DNA from: Streptomyces halobius
Lineage (GTDB): Bacteria; Actinomycetota; Actinomycetes; Streptomycetales; Streptomycetaceae
Direction: 5' to 3'
Length of the DNA stretch: 64,000 nucleotides
Assembly: GCF_023277745.1 (NCBI RefSeq)
Contig: NZ_CP086322.1
Coordinates: 8,184,001-8,248,000, forward strand
A program made the translations under genes and the position numbers. Within the stretch, counting starts at the first letter, position 1. Each line of letters starts with the position of its first letter. Shown piece by piece: positions 39,900 through 52,223 of the stretch. Under the pieces are notes generated by a model. It was not told where the DNA came from and did not search any database. It was given only the letters and a program-made list of their open reading frames with translations.

Positions 39900-42800
39900 A
39901 TGTACGAGCTGTCCAGGGTCCGCCTCTACTCCATCGGGCCCGCCGGTGCACGCTATGCCGACACCGTGCTGGACCTGCGCGGCGTCGGTGAGCCGGTGCC
40001 CCGGCCGGCTCCGGCCCAGGCGGACTTCTTCGAGGAGGAACCGGTCGGTCCGCCGCGCCGCCCGGCCCCCGCGGGCGTCCTCTTCCTGGAGAACGGCGGC
40101 GGCAAGTCCGTCCTGCTGAAGCTGATCTTCTCGGTGATGCTGCCCGGCCACCGCAACACTCTCGGCGGCGCCAGCTCCGGTGTGCTGCGCAAGTTCCTGC
40201 TCGCCGACGACTGCGGGCATGTCGCCCTGGAGTGGCAGCACGTCGTCACCGGTGAGAGCGTCGTCGTCGGCAAGGTCAGTGAATGGCGCGGCCGGCAGGT
40301 CTCCAACGACCCGAGGAAGTTCGCCGAAGCCTGGTACAGCTTCCGGCCCGGCCCCGGGATGAGCCTGGACTCGCTGCCCGTCGCCGAGGCCACCGTCGTC
40401 CGCCCCCGCCACGAGCAGGGCGAGGGCGTCTCGGGCGCGCAGGGCCGCCGCCGCACGATGAAGGGCTTCCGCGACGTCCTCACCGAGGCCGGGAAGAACT
40501 ACCCGAATCTGGACGTGGTGTGGGAAGAGATCCACGAGCGGTGGAACGAGCACCTCGGGGAGCTGGGCCTGGATCCGGAACTCTTCCGCTACCAGCGGGA
40601 GATGAACGCGGACGAGGGCGAGGCGGCCGGCCTGTTCGCGGTGAAGAACGACTCGGACTTCACCGATCTGCTGCTGCGCGCCGTCACCGACACCCGTGAC
40701 ACCGACGGCCTCGCCGACCTCGTCCACGGCTTCGCCCACAAGCTCGGCCGGCGCGCCGAACTGACCGCCGAGCGGGACTTCACCGCCGGCTCGCTCGACC
40801 TGCTCCAGCGCATCGCCGAGGCGGCGGAGCACCGCGAACGGGCCCGCGAGGTGCACGCCGGCGCCGAGCGCCGCACTTGCGGCCTCGCCCAGCGGCTGCA
40901 CGCCCGCGGCACCGAGGAGCGCGGCCGGGCCGCCGAGCTGGCCGAACAGGTCGCCGCCGCGTCCCACCGCGTCACCGACGCCGAGCGCACCCGCGAGCGC
41001 CGCGCCCTGGTCTCCGCCGAACTCGCCTACCGGCACGCCTCGCTGGCGCTCGCCGCCGCCGAGAAGGGCGCCGCCGCCCAGCGCCGCGAGCTGAACGACG
41101 CCCGTACGCTGCACAGCGCCTGGCAGGCCGCCGAAATCGCGCTGCGGCACCGCGCCGCCGCCGACCGCTCCGCGCGGGTCGCCGCCGCCATCCGCGAGGC
41201 CGAGCGGGACGCCGCCCCGGCGCTCGCCGCCCGCACCACCGCCGCCGCCGACCTCGTACGGGCCCTGCACGCGGCGGCCGAGGCGGGGGAACGGCTCGCC
41301 AACGAGGAGGAGGAGCGCTCCGCGGCTCTCCAGGAGACCGGCGAAGCGGCGCACCGCGACGCCACCGCCGCCGCCACCCACGCCCAGCGCGCCCGCAGCG
41401 AGGCCGACCACCTCAAGCAGCGACTCGCCGAGGTCGCCCAGGAGACCACCGAAGCCGTCCAGGCCGGCTGGCTGGACGACACCGCCCCGGACGCCGACCC
41501 GGCCCGCGCCGCACTCGCCGCCTCCGACGCCGAGAAGACCGCCGTGGAAGCGTGGGACACGGCCCGCGAGGCCGCCCGGCAGTCCGCCGACCGCGCCCGG
41601 GAGGCCACCGCGCGGCACTCCGCCGCGGAGCTGGCGGCCGCCCGTGCCGAGGACGCGGCGCAGGCCGCCGAGCGCGCGCACGACGCCGAGCGCCGGGCCG
41701 CCGAATCCCTCGGCGCGGAGGAGCGGCTGGCCGAGCTCCTCGGACTTCCGCAGTCGACGTCCAAGCGGCTGCCGGGGCCCCGTACGCCGTCCACCGGCGC
41801 GGATGAGACCGGGGCGCGCCGCCCCGCCGCCGGCCCGCTCACCGCCGAAGAGCTGGACCGCAACGCCGATGCGCTGCGTGAGCTGCTGGAGGAGGGCGTC
41901 GCCGCCGCCGAGCGGCAGCTGTTCGAGCTGCGTACGGCCGCCGCCGATGACGCGCGGATCCTGGGAGCGCTGGGCGACGGCGGGCTGCTGCCACCGGGGC
42001 CCGATGTACTGGCCGCCGTGGAGTACCTCGGTGAGCACGGCGTGCCCGCACTGCCCGGCTGGCGCTATCTCGCGCAGTCCGTCGACCCCGCCGACCACGC
42101 CCGGGTGCTGGCCGCCCGCCCCGAACTCGTCGACGGCGTCATCATCACGGACCCGGACACCCACGCGCGGGCGCGTGATGTCCTCGCCCAGGCCGCGCTG
42201 TTGCCGCGTTCCGCCGTCGCCGTCGGCACCGCCGCGGCCCTGCTCGCCCCCACCCCGGCCCCCGACGAGCAGGACAACGGCCGCTCCCAGGTGTTTCTCG
42301 TCCCGCCGAACCCGGCCATGCACGACGAGTCCGCCGCCGACGAGGAGCGGCAGGCGCTGCGGGCCCGCGCCATCGAGCGCGACGACGAGATCCGGGTGCT
42401 GGCCGCCCGGCTCGCCGGTGACCGCGCGCTGGCCGCCCGGCTCGCCTCCTGGCGCACCGGCTGCCCGGCCGGGCGCCTCGCCGAACTGGCCGCCGCCGCG
42501 GAGCAGGCCCGTACGGCCGCGGACGAGGCGACTGCCGGGCTGGCCGAGGCCCGTACGGCCCGCGCCGAGGCCGACGAGGCCGCCGCCGAGGCCACCCGGG
42601 TGCGGGACGAGCGCCAGGAGACCGCGCAGCGTGCCTGCCGGGTCGCGGACGTCCTCGCCGGGCTCGCCCACCGGCTGCGCGAGCGCGCCGGCTGGCAGTC
42701 ACGACTGCGCGAACTCGCCGATGAGGCCGCCGAGTTCGAGGCCCGTGCCGAGGAATGGGTGGACCGCGCACGGGCCGCCGACGAGGACCGCAGGGCCGCC

Positions 42801-44735
42801 CAGCGCGCCGCTGACGACGCCCGCCGCACCGCCCGCGCCCTGCGCGCCGAGCGTTCCGAGATCGCCGGCGTGCCGGACGACCTCGGCGAGGTCCCCGAAG
42901 GCGCGAGCAACTCCCTGCCCGCGCTGCGCGAGGCCTACCGCGCCGCCTCCCAGCTCTACGAAAAGGTCGGTGTCGGCGCCGATCTGCGCGCCGAACAGGC
43001 CCGCGCCGAGGGCGACGAAAGCGCCGCCCTGGCCGAACTCAACCGCCTCACCAACAAGGTCCGCACCCGCGCCGAGCAGCTTCTGGAGAGCCCGGACGCC
43101 GCCGACGGCCCGTCCCGCCAGGCTGCCGCGGCCCGCGCCGAATCGTTGGTCCAGATGCTGGAGACCCGCGCGTCCGCCGCCAGCGAGCAGCTCGGCCGGC
43201 TGCGCGGCGAGGCCGAGCGGCTGGCGCCGGCCGACGGCGAGGCGCACACCGAGCTGCCCGAAGAGCTGGTCCCTGCGGACGCCGACCGCGCCAAGGAGCT
43301 GTTGCGCACCGCCAACGCCGAACGGGCCACCGCCACCGAGGCATTGGACGGCGCCCGCGCGCAGCACGACGAGCTGCTGCGCGCCCACCGCGCCGCCGAG
43401 GACGCGGCCGGCGGCTTCGACGAGACCGCGGCCCTGCTGCGCGATCTGCTCCGCGACCACCACGACAGCGAGGAAGCGGCCGCCGAGCGGCCCGAGCCGT
43501 ACGCGGGCCGCCTGGAGGAGGCACGGCAGGCCGCCGCCGAATCCCGCCGTTCGCTGCGCGGCTGCGCCGCCGACCTCGCCGCCGCCGAGACCGCGGTCCG
43601 CGAGGCGAGCGACATCCTCGTACGGCACGCCAACTCCACCCGTTACGAACAGGTCCGCACCCCCGCCCGGCAGCAGATCCGCGAGCTGCCCGCCGCCGCG
43701 CTGCCGGACCACGCCGCCAAGTGGGCGGAGGCGTTCGCGCCCCGGCTGCGGGTGCTGACCGACGAGCTGGCGCAATTGGAGCGCAACCGCGACAGCATCG
43801 TCGACCGGCTCCGCGGCCTGGTGGAGTCCTCGCTGACCACGCTGCGCTCCGCCCAGCGGCTGTCCCGGCTCCCCGAAGGGCTGGGGGAGTGGTCCGGCCA
43901 GGAGTTCCTCCGGGTCCGCTTCGAGGACCCCGATCAGGCCACGCTCACCGAGCGGCTGGGCGAGGTCATCGACGAGGCGACCCGCTCGGCGGTCAAGAAG
44001 AACAGCGATCTGCGGCGGGACGGCATGTCCCTGCTGCTGCGCGGGGTACATGCCGCCCTCCAGCCGCGCGGGGTGGCCGTCGAGATCCTCAAGCCGGACG
44101 CGGTGCTGCGTGCCGAGCGGGTGCCGGTCGGGCAGATGGGCGATGTGTTCTCCGGCGGCCAGCTGCTGACGGCCGCCATCGCCTTGTACTGCACGATGGC
44201 GGCGCTGCGCAGCAACGACCGCGGCCGCGACAAGCAGCGTCACGCCGGCACCCTGTTCCTCGACAACCCCATCGGCCGCGCCAACGCCACCTATCTGCTG
44301 GAGCTCCAGCGTGCCGTCGCCGACGCGCTGGGCGTCCAGCTGCTCTACACCACCGGTCTCTTCGACACCACCGCGCTCGCCGAGTTCCCGCTGGTCATCC
44401 GGCTGCGCAATGACGCCGATCTGCGTGCCGGGCTGAAGTACATCAGCGTCGAGGAGCATCTGCGGCCGGGGCTGCCGCAGCAGGACCCGGCCGGAGTGCA
44501 CGGCGAGATCACGGCGACGCGTATGTACCGCCGTCCGGAAGAGCCGCCGCTGCAGCAGGATCAGCAGGCGGTGGATCAGCGGCCGGCGGACGAGCAGCCG
44601 ACGGAGCCGGCCGAGCGGTCGGAGCGTCGGCCGGCGACGGGGACGGACAGGACGGCGGATTCGGCTCCTGATACGGCTCTTGGGACCGCGCCGGAGACCA
44701 CTCCCCAGTCCGCCCCGGACGGAGACGCTCACTGA
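39900..44735 (+). CDS. MukB/JetC-like SMC coiled-coil ATPase, Walker B Glu replaced by Asn
   Basis: 1611 residues. P-loop variant LENGGGKSV at about 63-71; heavily Ala/Glu/Arg-rich coiled coil at about 280-650; hinge-like globular domain about 690-810 (LPALPGWRYLAQSVDPADHA is typical); second coiled coil to about 1330; C-terminal head with ABC signature FSGGQ (about 1418) and Walker B LFLDNP (about 1453). Canonical SMCs have Asp-Glu here; Asn would slow or abolish ATP hydrolysis. The first P-loop Gly is also missing (ENGGGKS against GxNGxGKS). The last 75 residues are disordered and overlap the convergent Rieske gene by 227 bp. No JetD-type nuclease gene follows. Confidence 0.8.
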   Translation: MYELSRVRLYSIGPAGARYADTVLDLRGVGEPVPRPAPAQADFFEEEPVGPPRRPAPAGVLFLENGGGKSVLLKLIFSVMLPGHRNTLGGASSGVLRKFLLADDCGHVALEWQHVVTGESVVVGKVSEWRGRQVSNDPRKFAEAWYSFRPGPGMSLDSLPVAEATVVRPRHEQGEGVSGAQGRRRTMKGFRDVLTEAGKNYPNLDVVWEEIHERWNEHLGELGLDPELFRYQREMNADEGEAAGLFAVKNDSDFTDLLLRAVTDTRDTDGLADLVHGFAHKLGRRAELTAERDFTAGSLDLLQRIAEAAEHRERAREVHAGAERRTCGLAQRLHARGTEERGRAAELAEQVAAASHRVTDAERTRERRALVSAELAYRHASLALAAAEKGAAAQRRELNDARTLHSAWQAAEIALRHRAAADRSARVAAAIREAERDAAPALAARTTAAADLVRALHAAAEAGERLANEEEERSAALQETGEAAHRDATAAATHAQRARSEADHLKQRLAEVAQETTEAVQAGWLDDTAPDADPARAALAASDAEKTAVEAWDTAREAARQSADRAREATARHSAAELAAARAEDAAQAAERAHDAERRAAESLGAEERLAELLGLPQSTSKRLPGPRTPSTGADETGARRPAAGPLTAEELDRNADALRELLEEGVAAAERQLFELRTAAADDARILGALGDGGLLPPGPDVLAAVEYLGEHGVPALPGWRYLAQSVDPADHARVLAARPELVDGVIITDPDTHARARDVLAQAALLPRSAVAVGTAAALLAPTPAPDEQDNGRSQVFLVPPNPAMHDESAADEERQALRARAIERDDEIRVLAARLAGDRALAARLASWRTGCPAGRLAELAAAAEQARTAADEATAGLAEARTARAEADEAAAEATRVRDERQETAQRACRVADVLAGLAHRLRERAGWQSRLRELADEAAEFEARAEEWVDRARAADEDRRAAQRAADDARRTARALRAERSEIAGVPDDLGEVPEGASNSLPALREAYRAASQLYEKVGVGADLRAEQARAEGDESAALAELNRLTNKVRTRAEQLLESPDAADGPSRQAAAARAESLVQMLETRASAASEQLGRLRGEAERLAPADGEAHTELPEELVPADADRAKELLRTANAERATATEALDGARAQHDELLRAHRAAEDAAGGFDETAALLRDLLRDHHDSEEAAAERPEPYAGRLEEARQAAAESRRSLRGCAADLAAAETAVREASDILVRHANSTRYEQVRTPARQQIRELPAAALPDHAAKWAEAFAPRLRVLTDELAQLERNRDSIVDRLRGLVESSLTTLRSAQRLSRLPEGLGEWSGQEFLRVRFEDPDQATLTERLGEVIDEATRSAVKKNSDLRRDGMSLLLRGVHAALQPRGVAVEILKPDAVLRAERVPVGQMGDVFSGGQLLTAAIALYCTMAALRSNDRGRDKQRHAGTLFLDNPIGRANATYLLELQRAVADALGVQLLYTTGLFDTTALAEFPLVIRLRNDADLRAGLKYISVEEHLRPGLPQQDPAGVHGEITATRMYRRPEEPPLQQDQQAVDQRPADEQPTEPAERSERRPATGTDRTADSAPDTALGTAPETTPQSAPDGDAH

Positions 44736-45834
44736 CCCACTCATGGAACGCGCCGATGTGGTGCTCGCTCGGGACGAGCACCCCGCCGGCGCGGTAGGCC
44801 CGGGAGCCCATCGCGGGCTGGGTCCGCTCGCAGGCCGCGAAGTCCTGCGCGTTGACCCGGTGGAACAGCTCGACGGAGCGGGAGAGATCCGCCCCGGAGG
44901 CGACGACGTCGGGTGTGTACAGCCAGTCGCATTCGACGACCGTGCGGTCCGCGGCCATCGGGAACATCCGGTGCACGATGACATGGTCGGGCACGAGGTT
45001 GACGAAGACCTGCGGGCGGATGGTGAGGGCGTAGTAGCGGCGGTCCTGTTCCTCGGCGATGCCCGCGAACGCCGGGAAGCCGCCGCTGCCGTCGACGGTG
45101 AACCCCTCGGCCTCCGCCGCGAACCGCGCACCGTGCCCCACGAAGTACTGAGCGGCGAAACCGTCCGCGAACTCCGGCAGCACGTCGGTCAGTTCGGGGT
45201 GGATGGTCGCACAGTGGTAGCACTCCATGAAGTTCTCGACGATCAGCTTCCAGTTGGCGGCCACGTCATAGCGGATCCGCCGGCCCAGTGCGAGACCGTC
45301 CACCCCGTAGCGCTCCACCGCCGCCGGATCGCCCAGCCGCTCGGTGACCGCGGCGATCACCGTCTCCTCGAACGACGGCGGCTCGTCGGCCAGGCACACC
45401 CACACATAGCCCAGCCACTCCCGCAGCCGCACCGGCAGCAGCCCGCGCTCCTCACGGTCCACATCCGGCATCCGCTGGAGATTGGGCGCGGCCACCAGCC
45501 GCCCGTCCAGGTCGTACGTCCAGGCGTGGTACGGGCATTGCAGGTTGCGCCGCACCTCTCCGGACTCCTCGGTGCACAACTGGGCGCCACGATGCCGGCA
45601 CACGTTCAGGAAGGCCCCGAAGCCGCCCCGGCGATTGCGGGTGACCAGCACGCTCTCCCGGCCGACCTGGACCGTACGGTAGGCGCCGGGCCGTGCCAGA
45701 TCGGCGGCGCGCACCGCGCAGAACCACAGCGACTCGAAGATCCGCTCCTGCTCCTGGGCGAACACGTCGGCGTCGGTGTACATCCGCCCCGCGAGCGTGG
45801 CGAGCAGGCTGGGGGATACGGGGGCGAGGGTCAT
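44509..45834 (-). CDS. Rieske-type oxygenase alpha subunit (glycine betaine/quaternary amine demethylase-like)
   Basis: 441 residues. Rieske cluster ligands Cys79, His81 (CRHRG), Cys100, His103 (CPYH). Mononuclear iron site [15 protein letters not shown] (about 190-204). Neighbours handle dimethylglycine, sarcosine and formaldehyde, so the likely reaction is oxidative demethylation of glycine betaine (GbcA type) or a similar methylated amine. The ferredoxin and reductase at 51.9-53.6 kb would supply electrons. The final 75 residues are Pro/Ala-rich, outside the fold, and antisense to the SMC gene's tail. Start overlaps the sarcosine oxidase stop (ATGA). Confidence 0.85.
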   Translation of the reverse strand: MTLAPVSPSLLATLAGRMYTDADVFAQEQERIFESLWFCAVRAADLARPGAYRTVQVGRESVLVTRNRRGGFGAFLNVCRHRGAQLCTEESGEVRRNLQCPYHAWTYDLDGRLVAAPNLQRMPDVDREERGLLPVRLREWLGYVWVCLADEPPSFEETVIAAVTERLGDPAAVERYGVDGLALGRRIRYDVAANWKLIVENFMECYHCATIHPELTDVLPEFADGFAAQYFVGHGARFAAEAEGFTVDGSGGFPAFAGIAEEQDRRYYALTIRPQVFVNLVPDHVIVHRMFPMAADRTVVECDWLYTPDVVASGADLSRSVELFHRVNAQDFAACERTQPAMGSRAYRAGGVLVPSEHHIGAFHEWVSERLRPGRTGEWSPARSQEPYQEPNPPSCPSPSPADAPTARPAPSAARPPAADPPPADPAAAAALPDGGTYASP

Positions 45835-47054
45835 CGGGCGCCTCCCTGGGCGGGTGTTGGTGGGGAGTAGCAGCCGGGTGTTGGTGGGGAGCAGCAGCCG
45901 GGCGCGGCGGCCAGCCGGGCGGGGTCGAACAGCTCGACGGGATGCCCGGTCGCGCCGGACAGCGCCAGATCGGCGAGGATCTCGCCGACCACGGGCACGA
46001 ACTTGAAGCCATGGCCGGAGAAGCCGCAGGCGACGGTGACGGCGTCCGGGTGGGCGGGATGCCGGGTGATGACGAAGTGCTCGTCAGGGCTGTTGGTATA
46101 CATACAGGTGCCGGCCTTCAGGAAGCGCCCCGGCAGGCCGGGCAGCCGCCGCCGGACCTGGCCGGCCATGGCCAGCACCTCGTCGTCGTGGACGGTCCGT
46201 TCGATGGTCTCCGGGGTGCAGACGGTGCCCTTGCGGAAGAACGCCACCTTCGCGCCGCCGTCCGGCCCGTCGATCGCCGGGAAGCCGTAGATCTGGACGC
46301 CTGCCGCGTCCTCCCAGATATAGACGGGGTGCCGGTCAGGGGTGTACGGGGCGGTGCCGCCGTCGGGTGCGAACCAGTACATGACCTGTCGCTCGATCAG
46401 GAACGGCACGCCGAGGTCCGCCAGCAGCCACGGTGCCCAGGCACCAGGGCAGACCACCAACTGGCCCGCCGTATAGGTGTCTTCGGGTGTATGGACGCGC
46501 ACTCCCCGGCCGCCGGGCAGTGCTTCCCAGCGGGTCACCGGCTCCTGGAAGTGGAGAGCGGCGCCGCCACGGGTGGCGAGCTGGAGCTGCGCCGCGACGG
46601 TGCCCTCCGGCCGGACGAAACCGGCCCGCGCCTCGTACAGCGCGACCTCGTCCGCGGCCGGGGCCAGCGTCGGGAAGCGGCGCCGGATCTCCTGGGCGTC
46701 CAGCATCTCGTGCGGCAGGTCCCAGGTCCGCGCGGAGAGCAGCGAGCCGGCGACGGTACGGCTCTGCGGCCGCCCCAGCATCACCCCTCCGCACAGCGTC
46801 GCGACCCGGCGGCCGGAGTCCCGCTCCAGCCGGTCGTACAGCTCGTAGGAGCGCAGCAGGAGCGGGACATACGCGGGGTCCTCGAAATAGGACTGCCGGG
46901 TGATGCGGGAGCCGCCGTGGCTGGAGCCGCGCTGATGCACCGGGCCGTACTTCTCCAGGCCCAGCACACGGGCGTCGCGCGCGGCCAGCTGGTGGACGGC
47001 GGCGCTGCCCATGCCGCCGAGCCCGAGCACGATCACGTCATACGAGGGGGACAT
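45831..47054 (-). CDS. monomeric sarcosine oxidase / N-methyl amino acid oxidase family
   Basis: 407 residues. FAD-binding [20 protein letters not shown] at the N-terminus. [19 protein letters not shown] is typical of MSOX/MTOX. Cys in [13 protein letters not shown] (about 320) is the expected covalent flavin attachment site, and [16 protein letters not shown] ends the fold. Would convert sarcosine to glycine, formaldehyde and H2O2. The C-terminus carries a duplicated 8-residue unit from a 24-bp tandem repeat. Between the dehydrogenase and Rieske genes in one operon. Confidence 0.88.
   Translation of the reverse strand: MSPSYDVIVLGLGGMGSAAVHQLAARDARVLGLEKYGPVHQRGSSHGGSRITRQSYFEDPAYVPLLLRSYELYDRLERDSGRRVATLCGGVMLGRPQSRTVAGSLLSARTWDLPHEMLDAQEIRRRFPTLAPAADEVALYEARAGFVRPEGTVAAQLQLATRGGAALHFQEPVTRWEALPGGRGVRVHTPEDTYTAGQLVVCPGAWAPWLLADLGVPFLIERQVMYWFAPDGGTAPYTPDRHPVYIWEDAAGVQIYGFPAIDGPDGGAKVAFFRKGTVCTPETIERTVHDDEVLAMAGQVRRRLPGLPGRFLKAGTCMYTNSPDEHFVITRHPAHPDAVTVACGFSGHGFKFVPVVGEILADLALSGATGHPVELFDPARLAAAPGCCSPPTPGCYSPPTPAQGGAR
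45851..45898. repeat. two tandem 24-bp units in the sarcosine oxidase 3' end
   Basis: CGGGTGTTGGTGGGGAG(T/C)AGCAGC occurs twice with one difference. It encodes the Pro/Cys-rich C-terminal duplication (PGCCSPPT / PGCYSPPT). Confidence 0.85.
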
Positions 47055-47063
47055 ACCGGCTCC

Positions 47064-50656
<3,593 letters not shown>

Positions 50657-50675
50657 GACTCACTCCTAAACAGCG

Positions 50676-50693
50676 CCTGCCCATGCGGGCAGG
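50676..50693. promoter_or_regulatory. small hairpin before the formaldehyde dehydrogenase gene
   Basis: CCTGCCC/GGGCAGG with a 4-nt loop, 20-37 bp upstream of the start codon. Could be a weak terminator of iclR or a 5' leader structure. Confidence 0.4.
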
Positions 50694-50810
50694 GGCGGGT
50701 GCGCATGGAGTTGGCACGGATGCCTGTGAGGGGTTGTGGTGGTGCGTTGCGCGAAGATGCGGGGCCGGGGTGGACGGTGATCTAACCTGTCCCCCCGCCC
50801 CGGTGTTGCC

Positions 50811-50834
50811 CATGGCGCGCTGCGTTGCGCCATG
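50811..50834. promoter_or_regulatory. candidate IclR operator before the demethylation operon
   Basis: Perfect 8-bp arms CATGGCGC and GCGCCATG spaced by 8 nt. Two direct words GTTGC(C/G)CAT overlap it (50804 and 50824) and also occur in the palindrome at 51824-51847 upstream of iclR and the ferredoxin gene. Confidence 0.55.
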
Positions 50835-50921
50835 AGAGACATGCTGGAAGTCCGCCGGGAATCCGTCAAGAGGCGATTCACCGCTGATGGCAGCGCCTTT
50901 CAGGCGGGACCGGATCCCGGC

Positions 50922-51728
50922 TCAACCCGCGTACCCCATACGGCGGGAGAGCTCGGCGGCCGCCTTCGCGGAGCGTTCCGCGAGTCCCGGCAGCAGCGAC
51001 CGCTCCATGCGGTAGGCGGGCCCGGAGACGCCGATCGCCCCGATCACCGCGCCGTCGTGTGCCCGGACCGGCGCCGCCACCGCGTTCAGCCCGATCTCCA
51101 ACTCCTCGGTGGAGCAGGCGAACCCGCTCTCGAAGGCGGCCGTCAGCTGCGCGCGCAGCGCGGCCGCCGTGGTCAGGGTGGTGTCGGTGAAGCGCGCCAG
51201 CTTGCGGGTCACCAGGGCCTCCCGCCGCCCGCGCGGCAGATGCGCCAGCAGCACCTTGCCGCTGGCGGTGGCGTGCAGCGGGGTGCGGCGGCCCAGCCAG
51301 TTGTAGGCGGTCACCGCGGCGGCCCCCCTGGCCTGCATGATGTTGACCGCGGCATCGCCGTCCAGCACCGCGATATTGGCGGTCTCCCCGGTGTCGTCGG
51401 CCAGCGCCCGGCACACCGGCTGGCCCTCCTGTGAGATGTCCAGCCGGATGGCCGCCGCGCCGGCCAGCCGCAGCACCCCGGCACCCAGGAAGTACTTCCC
51501 GCGCTCCTTCTCCTGCTCCACCAGCCCGCGGTTCTCCAGCACGCCCAGGATCCGGAACGCGGTCGACTTGTGGACCCCCAACTCATCGGAAATCTCCGTC
51601 ACTCCGGCCTCGCCCATCCGGGCCAGAATCTCCAGAACGCTCACCGCGCGGTCCACGGACTGGACGGAACCCGCCCCGCCGCGCCGCTCCTCGGACCGGT
51701 CGTCCGCCGTCTCACTCGTGTTCGCCAT
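50922..51728 (-). CDS. IclR-family regulator of the demethylation locus
   Basis: 268 residues. Winged helix at about 18-78 (SVQSVDRAVSVLEILARMGE, ITEISDELGVHKSTAF-like segment, RGLVEQEKERGKYFLG). GAF-like effector domain at about 95-265 (TPLHATASGKVLLAHLPRG, SGFACSTEELEIGLNAVAAP). ATG 51728 chosen; GTG 51746 is possible. It lies between the catabolic operon and the ferredoxin/reductase pair, with related inverted repeats before both. Confidence 0.87.
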   Translation of the reverse strand: MANTSETADDRSEERRGGAGSVQSVDRAVSVLEILARMGEAGVTEISDELGVHKSTAFRILGVLENRGLVEQEKERGKYFLGAGVLRLAGAAAIRLDISQEGQPVCRALADDTGETANIAVLDGDAAVNIMQARGAAAVTAYNWLGRRTPLHATASGKVLLAHLPRGRREALVTRKLARFTDTTLTTAAALRAQLTAAFESGFACSTEELEIGLNAVAAPVRAHDGAVIGAIGVSGPAYRMERSLLPGLAERSAKAAAELSRRMGYAG

Positions 51729-51793
51729 GGGTCTTAGCGTCACCACCCGGTGGCCCCTGCGGGCACGTCTGAGGGGATGTCCCCGGGAAGCCC

Positions 51794-51822
51794 TTGACGG
51801 CCCGCTTCCCGGCTTGGATTCT
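51794..51822 (+). promoter_or_regulatory. predicted promoter of the ferredoxin/reductase operon
   Basis: TTGACG (51794-51799), 17-nt spacer, GATTCT (51817-51822). The 21-bp palindrome starts 4 bp further on, so a repressor bound there would block initiation. Confidence 0.5.
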
Positions 51823-51826
51823 GTTG

Positions 51827-51847
51827 CGCATCGCGCTCCGCGATGCG
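51827..51847. promoter_or_regulatory. 21-bp palindrome, candidate IclR operator
   Basis: Perfect 9-bp arms CGCATCGCG and CGCGATGCG around CTC, between iclR and the ferredoxin gene. Shares the word GTTGCGCAT with the site before the formaldehyde dehydrogenase gene. Confidence 0.65.
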
Positions 51848-51890
51848 TTATTCAAAACGGCATGATACCGATCAGCGCGAGGGGGGCCAG

Positions 51891-52223
51891 ATGATTCCCG
51901 TCTGCCGCATCGAGGACCTGCCCGAGGGCGAGTCCGTACGGATCGAGATCGACGACGCCACACCCGCCATCGCCGTCTTCCACACCGACGGCGCGCTCTA
52001 CGCCGTCGACGACACCTGCAGCCACCAGGACGCCTCGCTCTCCGAGGGCTGGGTCGAGGGCTGCTTCGTCGAATGCCCGCTGCACGCGGCCCTGTTCGAC
52101 CTGCGCACCGGCGCACCGGTCTGCCTGCCCGCCCGCCGGCCCGTGCGGACGCACGAGGTCAGTGTGGTGGACGGGATGATCCATGTCCGGCCCGCCGTAC
52201 CGGAAGAAGAGGCCGTGGCATGA
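51891..52223 (+). CDS. Rieske-type [2Fe-2S] ferredoxin
   Basis: 110 residues. Cluster ligands in CSHQDASLSEGW and CPLHAALFDLRTG (Cys-x-His and Cys-x2-His). A soluble electron carrier for Rieske oxygenases. ATG 51891 follows GAGGGGGG. Coupled by ATGA to the reductase gene. Together they would feed the Rieske oxygenase encoded at the far end of the opposite-strand operon. Confidence 0.9.
   Translation: MIPVCRIEDLPEGESVRIEIDDATPAIAVFHTDGALYAVDDTCSHQDASLSEGWVEGCFVECPLHAALFDLRTGAPVCLPARRPVRTHEVSVVDGMIHVRPAVPEEEAVA

Noticed and set aside
39741..42671. 976-codon minus-strand open frame, Gly-rich
   Set aside because: Antisense to the Ala/Arg-rich coiled coil of the SMC gene; the Gly-rich product is the expected by-product of GCC/GCG codons read backwards.
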